Made by a program: the position numbers and the translations under genes. The notes beneath the pieces are model-generated. The model ran no database searches, was not told where the DNA came from, and saw only the letters and a list, made by a program, of their open reading frames with translations. Below are positions 44,417 to 53,500 of a stretch of 64,000 nt of DNA, one piece after another; within the stretch, counting starts at the first letter, position 1, and each line of letters begins with the position of its first letter. This DNA comes from an uncultured Paracoccaceae bacterium (GTDB lineage: Bacteria > Pseudomonadota > Alphaproteobacteria > Rhodobacterales > Rhodobacteraceae), in NCBI GenBank assembly GCA_947493335.1, contig CANLQO010000002.1, positions 124,001-188,000 of the forward strand. The letters are read 5' to 3'.

Positions 44417-46306
44417 ATGGAATCACTTACACTTACGTTTGAAATGATGGCAGTTTTGGCGCTGCTTGCTCTCACGGTCTTTCTGTTTGTCTCTGAAATC
44501 GTGCGCATCGACCTTGCTGCGGTGCTCGTCATGGTGCTGCTTGGCGCACTGAGCTACATGCCCGGCCTTGGCAATCTGGCAGATGTCTCGAACCTGTTCT
44601 CTGGCTTTTCATCCAATGCGGTGATGTCGATCATTGCCGTGATGATCATCGGTGCCGGGCTCGACAAAACGGGGTTGATGTCCAAAGTCGCGGCACTGAT
44701 CATCAAGCGGGGTGGCACGACCGAGGCGCGGATCATCCCGATTGTTTCAGGCGTCGTTGGCGTCATCAGTTCTTTCATGCAAAACGTTGGTGCGGCCGCC
44801 CTGTTCTTGCCTGTGATCAGTCGCATCTCTGCCCGCACAGAAATCCCGATGAGCCGATTGCTCATGCCTATGGGATTCTGCGCCATTTTGGGCGGTACCA
44901 TCACCATGGTCGGGTCGTCCCCACTGATCCTGTTGAATGACCTGTTGATTGCATCAAATGACACGCTTCCGGCTGATCAACAGATGCAGCCCTTTGGGTT
45001 GTTTTCTGTCACGCCGATCGGCGTGATGCTGGTCACGACCGGTGTGCTCTATTTCGTTTTGTTTGGACGATGGGTGCTGCCATCACAGCGTGACCGCGGC
45101 GCCGATGGCGGATCTGCGCGTTCGATGCAGGCCTATATCGAAAACACTTATGGTTTGCGGGCTGACATGTTCGAAATCAGCGTGCCAGAGGGATCCATCC
45201 TTATCGGACATACTCTGTCGGATCTGATGGTTGCGCATCACATGTACATTCTCGGCACCTCGTATCGCGGCCACAAAGTCATCGCACCGATGGCAGACAC
45301 GACGATCGAAGCCCCAGCCCGTTTGGCCGTCCTGGGCCTGCGCCGCGTTGTGCAGGAAGAATTCGCAGAACCTTATGGCCTGGAAATCATGCCAGAGCTC
45401 GATGCATTCGCTGATGACTTTGCCGCCACACAGTCGGGCGTGGCCGAAGTCGTGATCCCGCCAGGGTCGTCCGTGATCGGGCAGGCGCCGATTGACCTGC
45501 GCCTGCGCCAAACCCACGGCCTGTCGCTTTTGGCCATTCACAGGGGCGAAGACACGCTGAGCCATGTCGAGACAGATGACCACCCCGCGACTCATATCGG
45601 ACGGGTCCCATTTCAGGCCGGGGACACAGCGGTCGTTCATGTGCAATGGGACCGCCTCACCCGGTTGAAGTCAGACCGCGATTTTGTCGTCGTCACCTCC
45701 GACTTTCCGCAGGAAGAATTGCGCCCGCACAAAGTTGGCTGGGCATTGGTATTTTTCCTGCTTGCGCTTGGGCTGATCCTGTTCTCGGACGTGCGGCTTT
45801 CGTTGTGCCTGCTGGCCGGTGCCGTTGGCATGGTCCTAAGCCGCGTCCTGTCAATTGATGAAGCCTACGAAGCCGTAAGTTGGAGCACGGTCTTCTTGTT
45901 GGCCTCTTTGATCCCACTGGGCCAGGCGGTACAGAATACAGGGACCGCCAACTGGATTGCTGGGCATGTGCTTGTCCTTCTGGACGGCTGGCCGCTTTGG
46001 GGGTTGCAGGCCGGACTCGCGGTGCTCGCAACTGCATTTACTCTGGTCATGTCGAACGTTGGTGCGACTGTCCTTCTGGTGCCTCTCGCGGTTTCAATCG
46101 CCATTTCAGCAGGCGGCGATCCAGCAGTCTTCGCCTTGACGGTCGCAATCTCGACGTCGAATTCTTTCCTGATACCAACCCATCAGGTAAATGCACTCAT
46201 CATGGGTCCAGCTGGCTACAAGGTGATCGATTTCGTCAAGTCCGGTGGGATTATGACAGTGCTGTTCCTTATCGTCTCAATGACAGGGCTGACACTGTTC
46301 TTCTGA
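44417..46306 (+). CDS. SLC13/DASS-type permease with internal TrkA-C domains
   Basis: This 629-residue membrane protein of the divalent anion:sodium symporter (SLC13) type has two halves of membrane helices (residues about 10-230 and about 440-629) around two cytosolic TrkA-C (RCK_C) modules (SVPEGSILIGHTLSDLMVAH; VIPPGSSVIGQAPIDLRL). The helix-hairpin motif GGTITMVGSSPLILLND appears in the first half and SNSFLIPTHQVNALIMGPAGYK in the second. Such proteins carry dicarboxylates, sulfate or other anions. ATG 44417 follows CAGGAG by 6 bases; an earlier ATG at 44366 would add 17 residues. Confidence 0.9.
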   Translation: MESLTLTFEMMAVLALLALTVFLFVSEIVRIDLAAVLVMVLLGALSYMPGLGNLADVSNLFSGFSSNAVMSIIAVMIIGAGLDKTGLMSKVAALIIKRGGTTEARIIPIVSGVVGVISSFMQNVGAAALFLPVISRISARTEIPMSRLLMPMGFCAILGGTITMVGSSPLILLNDLLIASNDTLPADQQMQPFGLFSVTPIGVMLVTTGVLYFVLFGRWVLPSQRDRGADGGSARSMQAYIENTYGLRADMFEISVPEGSILIGHTLSDLMVAHHMYILGTSYRGHKVIAPMADTTIEAPARLAVLGLRRVVQEEFAEPYGLEIMPELDAFADDFAATQSGVAEVVIPPGSSVIGQAPIDLRLRQTHGLSLLAIHRGEDTLSHVETDDHPATHIGRVPFQAGDTAVVHVQWDRLTRLKSDRDFVVVTSDFPQEELRPHKVGWALVFFLLALGLILFSDVRLSLCLLAGAVGMVLSRVLSIDEAYEAVSWSTVFLLASLIPLGQAVQNTGTANWIAGHVLVLLDGWPLWGLQAGLAVLATAFTLVMSNVGATVLLVPLAVSIAISAGGDPAVFALTVAISTSNSFLIPTHQVNALIMGPAGYKVIDFVKSGGIMTVLFLIVSMTGLTLFF

Positions 46307-46461
46307 CCGTTCGTACGTTGTTGCCGCAGCCGTGTGACTGTGCCCCACATCCCACACCGCGCAGATGCAGCAAAAATCACCCTCTCGGCGGAAATCGGGA
46401 CTGATGGTATTCAGCCGCTCAGAAAAATGCCCTCAAGGGGCACAGACGAGCAGGTCAGACG

Positions 46462-47016
46462 ATGTTGACAAGACGCCACTTTGCCGCCGCGGCTGCGGCC
46501 TCTTTCCTTGCAGCCCCATCGGTCGCACATGCCGCGCGCATTCCTTACCGATTTCGGCCTCAGGACGTTGATGTGAACGATCAATTGCCAGCCGGTGAAA
46601 TCCACGTCGTCAAGAATGATTTCTATCTCTATTGGACTTTGGGAAACGGCCGGGCACGTCGGTATGGCATCGCGATCGGTGATCAGGGACGGAATTATAC
46701 CGGAGTGTTGACGATCCGGCGGAAGGCCGAATGGCCCAGTTGGGTGCCGACGCGTAATATGATCCGACTGGAACCACATCTTTACGGTCCCTACAGCAAG
46801 GGTTTGCCCGGCGGCCACCCGAAGAACCCCATGGGAAGCCGGGCGCTATACCTGCATGACAATCGGGGACGCGATACTTACTTTCGCATTCACGGAACCC
46901 CGCAGCCGGAGACCATTGGAAAGAGCTTTTCATCGGGTTGCGTCCGCTTAACGAATGAGCACGTGGCAGAGTTGTATGCGGTCGTGCCGGTCAACACCCG
47001 CGTCTATTTGTTCTAA
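46462..47016 (+). CDS. L,D-transpeptidase (YkuD family), Tat-exported
   Basis: This 184-residue protein has a twin-arginine signal (MLTRRHFAAAAAASFLAAPSVAHA) and a YkuD domain with the catalytic signature HGTPQPETIGKSFSSGCVRLTN (His and Cys of H-x(n)-S-x-G-C-x-R). It links or modifies meso-diaminopimelate in peptidoglycan, or tethers outer-membrane proteins. Small YkuD proteins of this kind are numerous in Rhodobacteraceae. A short GC-poor region with a TGCCC/GGGCA hairpin precedes it. It is followed by 162 bases with nothing recognised. Confidence 0.93.
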   Translation: MLTRRHFAAAAAASFLAAPSVAHAARIPYRFRPQDVDVNDQLPAGEIHVVKNDFYLYWTLGNGRARRYGIAIGDQGRNYTGVLTIRRKAEWPSWVPTRNMIRLEPHLYGPYSKGLPGGHPKNPMGSRALYLHDNRGRDTYFRIHGTPQPETIGKSFSSGCVRLTNEHVAELYAVVPVNTRVYLF

Positions 47017-47178
47017 GGAACTGACTGGCGCGGCGACCAACCGTTTTCAAATCGGAACCGGTGATCAGGAACCAATTCACATTGGGGTTTGCTCAATTTG
47101 ATGAACGACGGTGATCTGACCAAAAGTTCCGCTGCTGTGATTGATTGGGGCTTTAATCTGATCCCAATGGACAGGGGA

Positions 47179-49014
47179 TCATCGCTTTCCGAAGACGCCG
47201 CAGGTTGCCGCTTCTTTTCCTTCCAGCCAATTTAACGCTTCTTGTGGCGCCATCGGGCGGCCAAATAGATAGCTCTGGAAATACTCACACCCCATTTCGC
47301 GCAGAAGACGAACGTCCTCATGGTCATTGACACCTTCGGCCAGGACATCGAGGCCGAGCGTCTTTGCGATCCCGATCAAGGCCTCCGCCATGGCGGCGGT
47401 CCGTTCGTTTCGGGCGACGCCGTTTGCGAATGCCCGGTCAACTTTGGCTGTAGTCACAGGCAGGTTCATCAGGCTTAAGACAGACGCGTGACCGGTTCCG
47501 AAATCGTCCAGCGCCAAAAGGAACCCAGCATCAACCAACGATTGGCATGCCGCTGAAATGCTTTCGGGACTGGTGTCAAACAGCACGGATTCCACGATTT
47601 CAAGTTGAATGCGCTCAACGCCCAGACCGTTGGTGTCCAGTAACTGCAATAAGTTGTTGCGAAAATTTGCGTCCACCAAATCTTCGATAGTAACGTTCAG
47701 ACTGATGAAAGGGATCGGTTTATCGAAGGATTCGCTGGCGACCAGCGTGCGTATCGACGATTCCCGCACTTGGCTGTCGATCTCTCGCATTAATCCAGCC
47801 CGCTCAGCCTGCTGAAGAAAATGAACGGGAGACAGCAAACCCCGCGTTGGGTGGTTCCAACGCACCAGCGCTTCAAATCCGACGACTTCGCCAGTCTCTG
47901 CCATGATCTGGGGCTGCAGATATGCCTCAAACTCCTGCTCGGCCAAGGCGCGCCTGAGATCAGTTGTCAGAGATTGAAAGGCGAGCTGTTCACTTAGCAA
48001 ACCTGGAGAGCAAACAGAAATTTGCCCCCGACCAGAACGCTTGACCTCATATAGCGCCAGGTCCGCATGGTGTAGCAGATCATCCGCAGTCAGCTTATCC
48101 GACGGATCTGCCCGAGCAATTCCAATGCTGGCCCCGATCGTCAACTGGCCATAATCCGGTGCGAAAGGGACCTTCAAGCGCGCAAGAAGCGCCTGGGACA
48201 TACGCTTTAGATCTTCATCGGACGGCGGGTGTTCCAACATGGCGACAAACTCATCACCACCAAGCCGGGCGCAATCACCCTCGCCTCCAAAAACTTCGCT
48301 GATGGCACTTGCGGCATGTCGGAGCGCTGCGTCGCCAGCCGCATGCCCATAGGTGTCGTTAATTTCCTTGAATCGATCAAGATCGACATGAACGATGCCG
48401 ACCGGTCCGCGCCCCACAGCGGACGTCAGTTTGCTCATGAATGCTCGTCGATTTGGCAAACCCGTCAGCGCATCATGGTTTGCCAGCCGTTCCGCCGCGT
48501 CGCGCGCCTTTATCAGATGATTTGACTTCTTCTTGCTGTCTTCGAGCATGTCCGCCTGCATGGCCAAAAGCGGCAAAAGGTCTGCACTCCCGTCAACGGG
48601 TCCAAAGTCAGAGATTTTCAACCCGCGTTGCTCAACAAATGCCCGCGCATTGACGCCAGGCGTCGCGGCCACAAGAACCTCGGGAAAACCATTGTGCCAA
48701 ACATCGATCGCCATGCCGAACAAGGTGGCGGATGCTGGTTCTGTGGTGTCCCGGAGTTCCAATTTCAACCGTTCACCAAGGACGTCGCGCAGGCCACATT
48801 CAGGGTCATGCCATCTTGGTTTCAAGACACGAATAATATCAAAAATGGGGCGGCCGACCATTTCCGCCGGTGCGACAGCTTTTTGGATTGCTGGCCCAAC
48901 TGCCTTGATGACCCCGGCATCATCCAAAAGCATGAAAAACGGCATCAGCCGGCCAAGATCATCGGCCGAGAATGCAATCGATGCTAACTCCGCGACGTTT
49001 AGGTTTTCGCCCAT
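47179..49014 (-). CDS. HNOBA-GGDEF-EAL cyclic-di-GMP enzyme, H-NOX partner
   Basis: This 611-residue cytosolic protein has an N-terminal heme-NO-binding-associated domain (residues about 20-155, RLMPFFMLLDDAGVIKAVGP), a short coiled coil, a GGDEF domain with intact GGDEF at 252-256, and an EAL domain with EAL at 381-383 and the metal-binding motifs NVTIEDL, ALDDFGTGH and VLAEG. The I-site RxxD is absent (GEGD). Both activities are possible. It starts 4 bases after the H-NOX stop, so the pair is one unit in which NO binding probably sets c-di-GMP turnover. The open frame upstream to 49167 overlaps H-NOX and is not used. Confidence 0.95.
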   Translation of the reverse strand: MGENLNVAELASIAFSADDLGRLMPFFMLLDDAGVIKAVGPAIQKAVAPAEMVGRPIFDIIRVLKPRWHDPECGLRDVLGERLKLELRDTTEPASATLFGMAIDVWHNGFPEVLVAATPGVNARAFVEQRGLKISDFGPVDGSADLLPLLAMQADMLEDSKKKSNHLIKARDAAERLANHDALTGLPNRRAFMSKLTSAVGRGPVGIVHVDLDRFKEINDTYGHAAGDAALRHAASAISEVFGGEGDCARLGGDEFVAMLEHPPSDEDLKRMSQALLARLKVPFAPDYGQLTIGASIGIARADPSDKLTADDLLHHADLALYEVKRSGRGQISVCSPGLLSEQLAFQSLTTDLRRALAEQEFEAYLQPQIMAETGEVVGFEALVRWNHPTRGLLSPVHFLQQAERAGLMREIDSQVRESSIRTLVASESFDKPIPFISLNVTIEDLVDANFRNNLLQLLDTNGLGVERIQLEIVESVLFDTSPESISAACQSLVDAGFLLALDDFGTGHASVLSLMNLPVTTAKVDRAFANGVARNERTAAMAEALIGIAKTLGLDVLAEGVNDHEDVRLLREMGCEYFQSYLFGRPMAPQEALNWLEGKEAATCGVFGKR

Positions 49015-49018
49015 CGGA

Positions 49019-49585
49019 TCAGGCCGCTGTCGCTGCTTGGCTTTCAATGCGGATGGTGAAAACGTCGTGCTCCGCGCCGTCGTCGCGGCTTTCGCAGAGG
49101 ACCACATCAATACCGACGCCGCATTCCTCAGCCATGCCATGGAGCAATCCCACCACCATTGGTGCAAGCCCCTCTCGCGGCGAGATATATTTCAATCGAT
49201 GATTGCCGTCTGGCCTTTCTTCAAACTCAAAAGAGGGCGGATTGAGATGCGGCATGGTCATCTGGATCCGCTCGTGCATTTCGTCCAGTCCACGGATGCG
49301 ATCCATCAGGGTTTCGCCGCCTTGATCAATCAACTTGCCGATCGCCGTGGACTTGGAAAACCCGACCCAGTACTGTCCAAAAACTTCCAACACATCAGGC
49401 ACAGGTAGCGAAAGCACCTCGCTCACCGCACCGACCAAGGAATAAGTGACATCGTCGCTGTAAGCGGTCAGGTTCTCAAACTCGTCATCCTGCACTTCGG
49501 CCTTCTGGCAAATCTGGCGCCAGACCGCTTCGCCATGGGTATCGACGATGAACTTGCGCACCCCATTGTTGACCAAACCATACAT
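49019..49585 (-). CDS. H-NOX (heme nitric oxide/oxygen-binding) sensor protein
   Basis: This 188-residue protein has the stand-alone H-NOX fold. MYGLVNNGVRKFIVDTHG opens the domain, His 104 in GLDEMHERIQ is the proximal heme ligand, and Tyr 133, Ser 135 and Arg 137 (YISPR) form the YxSxR heme-propionate motif. H-NOX proteins bind NO tightly and act on a partner kinase or c-di-GMP enzyme. Its partner is encoded next. The start ATG 49585 gives the conserved MYGLVN beginning; the longer frame to 49612 adds nine unrelated residues. No distal-pocket Tyr can be judged without a structure. Confidence 0.95.
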   Translation of the reverse strand: MYGLVNNGVRKFIVDTHGEAVWRQICQKAEVQDDEFENLTAYSDDVTYSLVGAVSEVLSLPVPDVLEVFGQYWVGFSKSTAIGKLIDQGGETLMDRIRGLDEMHERIQMTMPHLNPPSFEFEERPDGNHRLKYISPREGLAPMVVGLLHGMAEECGVGIDVVLCESRDDGAEHDVFTIRIESQAATAA

Positions 49586-49724
49586 GCGGCATCTCCACGG
49601 TTGAATTATCATTCTTGCCGGAAGAAGCCTTCAAAACGGTAAACTCAGAAATTTCCGAGGAATCGCAGACCAAGTCGTGGGCCCCCGGATGTCAGGGGCC
49701 CGCTAATTTCTTGTCAGATGCCGT

Positions 49725-50372
49725 TCACAGCTTGGTCATGCGCAGATACGGAAGAACCGTACGAAAATCGCCAAATTTGGCTTTCGCATCTTCGTCGGAC
49801 ACTGCGACAGGGATCACCACATCATCACCGACGTTCCAGTTGGCGGGCGTAGCAACACCTTGCCCCGCTGCGGTTTGCAGTCCATCGAGAGCTCGCAAGA
49901 CCTCCGCAAAGTTGCGGCCGACGTTCATGGGATAGGTCATGCTCAGCTTTAACTGCTTGTCTGGCCCGATGATAAAGACTGATCGCACCGTGGCGGTATC
50001 ATTGGGTGTCCGACCATCGGGCAGATAGGCCTCCGCTGGCAACATGTCGAACGCCTTGGACAATTCCAGTCCTGTGTCCGCGACGATCGGAAAGGTCGGA
50101 TCAGCGCCACCTGCAGTCTTGATGTCACCCTTCCACTTTTTGTGGTCCTCAACGCCATCGACTGAAACACCCAGCACCTTTGTGCCGCGCTTTTCCCATT
50201 CGTCTGCCAATTGCGCCACAGCACCAAATTCAGTGGTGCAAACCGGTGTAAAATCTTTGGGGTGGCTGAAGATAACAGCCCAGTTGTCGCCGACAAAATC
50301 ATGCAGGCTTACGGTGCCCTGGTCGGTCTCGACCGTCAGATTGGGGATGGTGTCGTTAATGCGCAAGCTCAT
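49725..50372 (-). CDS. 1-Cys peroxiredoxin (Prx6-type)
   Basis: This 215-residue AhpC/TSA-family protein has the peroxidatic Cys in FSHPKDFTPVCTTEFGAVAQL near residue 47 and the Prx6-type C-terminal arm. It has no resolving Cys at the 2-Cys place, so it reduces peroxides with an external thiol. It is divergent from the aldehyde dehydrogenase gene across about 115 bases and stands 139 bases from the H-NOX gene. Confidence 0.94.
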   Translation of the reverse strand: MSLRINDTIPNLTVETDQGTVSLHDFVGDNWAVIFSHPKDFTPVCTTEFGAVAQLADEWEKRGTKVLGVSVDGVEDHKKWKGDIKTAGGADPTFPIVADTGLELSKAFDMLPAEAYLPDGRTPNDTATVRSVFIIGPDKQLKLSMTYPMNVGRNFAEVLRALDGLQTAAGQGVATPANWNVGDDVVIPVAVSDEDAKAKFGDFRTVLPYLRMTKL

Positions 50373-50488
50373 GGCGTTTCTCCTATTGGCTGCGGTGCGT
50401 TTGAGATCAACATATGTCGGGCGGGTCTTGCTTGAAAGGCCCCGCGGGTGGTGACACGATGCAGCAAATGACGGCAGGAGGCTTTGCC

Positions 50489-51934
50489 ATGATCAACACG
50501 ACAGATTTCTACATCAATGGCGCTTGGGTGCCGCCGGTGGCATCTCGCCCCTGTGATGTGATCAATCCTGCCAGTGAGGAGGTTTGCGCCACGATTTCAT
50601 TGGGCGATCAGGCTGACACAAATGCAGCCGTCAAAGCCGCCAGCGAGGCCTTCCCAACCTGGGCTGCCACCCCGCCCGCAGAGCGTGCGGCCTTCGTGGC
50701 CAAGATCCTGGAACAATACAACAAGCGCGAAGAAGAGATGGCACAGGCCATCAGCGTTGAAATGGGGGCACCAATTGATCTGGCCCGCAAATCCCAGGCC
50801 ACCTGTCTGCCTTGGCACCTTGAAAATTTCCTTGAGGCCGTAGAAGCCGTAGAGTGGGACCGGCCGCTGCGTGACGACGCCCCGAACGACCGGATCATTA
50901 TGGAGCCGATCGGCGTTGTCGGCCTCATCACGCCATGGAACTGGCCGATGAACCAGGTCACGCTCAAAGTGATCCCTGCACTGCTTGCCGGTTGCACGAT
51001 TGTGCTTAAACCATCAGAGGAAGCACCTCTTTCGTCACTACTCTTTGCTGAGTTCGTCCACGACGCGGGCGTGCCCGCTGGTGTCTTCAACCTTGTCAAC
51101 GGTGATGGTTTGGGGGTCGGCACCCAACTATCGACACACCCGGATGTCGCCATGATATCTTTCACCGGATCGACCCGGGCTGGAACTGCAATCTCCAAAG
51201 CTGCCGCTGAAACATTGAAGCGCGTCACACTGGAATTGGGCGGCAAGGGCGCCAATGTCATCTTCGCCGATGCTGATGCCAAAGCGGTCAAGCGTGGCGT
51301 TTTGCACTGCATGCAGAATTCTGGCCAGTCCTGCAACGCGCCTACCCGTATGTTGGTTGAATCCTCAATCTACGACCGCGTGGTTGATGAGGCCACCGAG
51401 GTCGCCGCCAAGGTCAATGTCGGTCCCACCTCGGAACCCGGTCGGCACATTGGCCCAGTCGTCAACAAATCGCAGTGGGACAAGATACAAGGTATGATCC
51501 AGACGGGCATCGACGAGGGCGCACGTCTGGTCGCGGGGGGTACAGGCCTACCTGAGGGTGTCAACCGGGGCTACTATGTACGCCCCACCGTTTTTGCCGA
51601 CGTCACCAACGATATGGCGATTGCCCAGCAAGAGATTTTCGGTCCTGTCCTGTCGATCATACCCTTTGCCGATGAGGCAGAGGCCGTCAGCATCGCCAAT
51701 GACACCGCTTATGGCTTGACCAACTATGTCCAGACAGCCGATGGCGCGCGGCGCAACCGCATGGCGCGCGCGCTCAAGTCCGGCATGGTCGAGATGAACG
51801 GCATGGATCGCGCCGCTGGCTCGCCATTCGGCGGCATGAAGATGTCGGGCCGAGCCCGCGAAGGCGGTTTGTGGGGGATTGAGGAGTTCCTAGAGGTCAA
51901 AGCTGTCTCGGGCTGGGACATCGCTGCAGAATAG
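50489..51934 (+). CDS. NAD(P)-dependent aldehyde dehydrogenase
   Basis: This 481-residue protein has the aldehyde dehydrogenase superfamily motifs: GLITPWNWPMNQVTLKVIPAL, ISFTGSTRAG, the general-base Glu in TLELGGKGANVIFADAD, the catalytic Cys in QNSGQSCNAP near residue 280 and FGPVLSIIPF. The substrate aldehyde is unknown. ATG 50489 with AGGAGG 7 bases upstream is the start; the open frame reaches back to 50414. It is divergent from the peroxiredoxin and converges with the pseudouridine synthase gene. Confidence 0.93.
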   Translation: MINTTDFYINGAWVPPVASRPCDVINPASEEVCATISLGDQADTNAAVKAASEAFPTWAATPPAERAAFVAKILEQYNKREEEMAQAISVEMGAPIDLARKSQATCLPWHLENFLEAVEAVEWDRPLRDDAPNDRIIMEPIGVVGLITPWNWPMNQVTLKVIPALLAGCTIVLKPSEEAPLSSLLFAEFVHDAGVPAGVFNLVNGDGLGVGTQLSTHPDVAMISFTGSTRAGTAISKAAAETLKRVTLELGGKGANVIFADADAKAVKRGVLHCMQNSGQSCNAPTRMLVESSIYDRVVDEATEVAAKVNVGPTSEPGRHIGPVVNKSQWDKIQGMIQTGIDEGARLVAGGTGLPEGVNRGYYVRPTVFADVTNDMAIAQQEIFGPVLSIIPFADEAEAVSIANDTAYGLTNYVQTADGARRNRMARALKSGMVEMNGMDRAAGSPFGGMKMSGRAREGGLWGIEEFLEVKAVSGWDIAAE

Positions 51935-51969
51935 GTCCCCAGCGCCGCAGGCGCATCGATGACACGATC

Positions 51970-52617
51970 CTAGAATGGCGCCTTTGCCGAAATCTTGAGC
52001 CCTGCCCCGCCGTCCGGGTGTCGGAATTGCAGCGATTCTGAATGGAGCATCAGGCGCGGATGGTCCCGTGCCGGACCCGTCGCATAAAACGGATCGCCAA
52101 GGATTGGATGTCCCAGTTCCATCATGTGCACCCGCAATTGATGGGATCGGCCGGTTCTCGGCATGAGCCGCACACGGCTTTCCCCATCCCGCGCACGAAC
52201 GACGCGCCAATCGGTTTGGGCAGGTTTTCCATTCTCATGATCGACGTGCTGCTTTGGCCGGTTCGGCCAATCCACGCATAGCGGAAGATCAACCGTGCCC
52301 GTCTTTTCCGCCATCTCACCCCAAACACGCGCGACATAGACCTTCTTGGTCTGGCGCTTTTCGAACTGAAGCCCCAGATGCCGCTGCGCATGCGGTGTGA
52401 GCGCAAAGATCATCACGCCTGATGTGTCACGGTCCAGCCGATGAACTAGCAACGCCGTTGGAAACACGGCCTGAACCCGCGCAATCAGACAATCGGCTAA
52501 ATGCGCGCCCTTTCCCGGCACCGACAACAAACCGCTGGGCTTATCGACAAGCAGCACCTCGTGATCGTCATGCAGGATGACCAGCGGTTCCTGCGGCGGA
52601 GCATATTCTTGGCTCAC
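51970..52617 (-). CDS. RluA-family rRNA/tRNA pseudouridine synthase
   Basis: This 215-residue protein is the catalytic domain alone, with no S4 domain, as in RluA. It has LLVDKPSGLLSVPG, the catalytic Asp in LVHRLDRDTSGVMIFAL and the end motif RTGRSHQLRVHMMELGHPILGDP. The likely target is U746 of 23S rRNA and U32 of tRNA. The yggS gene overlaps its start by 4 bases on the same strand. Confidence 0.92.
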   Translation of the reverse strand: MSQEYAPPQEPLVILHDDHEVLLVDKPSGLLSVPGKGAHLADCLIARVQAVFPTALLVHRLDRDTSGVMIFALTPHAQRHLGLQFEKRQTKKVYVARVWGEMAEKTGTVDLPLCVDWPNRPKQHVDHENGKPAQTDWRVVRARDGESRVRLMPRTGRSHQLRVHMMELGHPILGDPFYATGPARDHPRLMLHSESLQFRHPDGGAGLKISAKAPF

Positions 52618-53267
52618 CCGTAATCACGCGCGCCAAAAATGGCAGAGCCAACACGAATATGTGTGGCTCCCAGTGCAATGGCACTCTCAAAGTCGGCACT
52701 CATCCCCATTGACAAACCCTTTAGCCCGTTTCGCTTGCCAATCTTGGACAGCAACGCAAAGTGCAGCGAAGGCTCCTCATCAACTGGGGGGATGCACATC
52801 AGCCCCTTCACGGGCAAATCCAACGCCAGACAATCGGCGATGAAGCCATCGGCCTCTGCTGGCATCACACCCGCTTTCTGATCTTCTTCGCCGGTGTTCA
52901 CCTGAACGAACAAATCAGGACAGGCCCCATCTTCCTGAGCGATCCGCGCCATCGTCTTGGCCAGTTTCGGGCGATCAAGTGTGTGAATCACATCCGCCAG
53001 CCCCATGGCTTGCCGTGCCTTGTTGGTCTGAAGCGGCCCGATCAGATGCAGGGTGATTCCATCAAATTGCGCCCGAAACCCCGGCCATTTGCCCGCTGCC
53101 TCCTGCACTTTGTTTTCTCCAAAGCTGCGGTGACCTGATTCCAACACTTTTTGCACCCGTGCATCAGGCTGCACCTTGGATACGGCGATCAGCTCAATCT
53201 CCGACGCTGCGCGCCCTACCTTGGCCGCTACCGCGTTCACACGTGCCTGTATCTCTGACAAGGACAT
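52614..53267 (-). CDS. YggS-family pyridoxal phosphate homeostasis protein
   Basis: This 217-residue TIM-barrel PLP-binding protein has the Lys-bearing IELIAVSKVQPDA near residue 29, FGENKVQEAAGKW, HLIGPLQTNK and LSMGMSADFESAIALGATHIRVGSAIFG near the end. YggS binds PLP and balances vitamin B6 and amino-acid pools. ATG 53267 is at the family start; the longer frame to 53312 is not needed. The following pseudouridine synthase overlaps by 4 bases. Confidence 0.94.
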   Translation of the reverse strand: MSLSEIQARVNAVAAKVGRAASEIELIAVSKVQPDARVQKVLESGHRSFGENKVQEAAGKWPGFRAQFDGITLHLIGPLQTNKARQAMGLADVIHTLDRPKLAKTMARIAQEDGACPDLFVQVNTGEEDQKAGVMPAEADGFIADCLALDLPVKGLMCIPPVDEEPSLHFALLSKIGKRNGLKGLSMGMSADFESAIALGATHIRVGSAIFGARDYG

Positions 53268-53414
53268 GCCATGCTCCTGAATCCATTGAATGTTTCGCAA
53301 TTTCCCCTTCAATAAGCCCCACGCGGGCCAAAGTCATGCCGGATTCGTGCAAAAAGTGTGTGTGACACAGATGCACCATTTTCCCCGGACCCTTATGCGC
53401 AGGCCCCAAATAAC

Positions 53415-53469
53415 TTGAGTGTGCAGCCCGTAAGGCGCAATTACACACTCAATGCCGGACGTTCTGGCA
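53415..53469 (+). promoter_or_regulatory. Inverted repeats in the porin leader
   Basis: TTGAGTGTG (53415-53423) and CACACTCAA (53444-53452) are perfect 9-base complements around 20 bases. Next to them, 53453-53469 is a near palindrome TGCCGGA-CGT-TCTGGCA with one mismatch. The pair ends 31 bases before the porin ATG, so it may be a hairpin that holds the ribosome site or stabilises the mRNA, or an operator. Confidence 0.6.
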
Positions 53470-53500
53470 TCTTGGGAATGCAAACACGAGGGAATCATCC

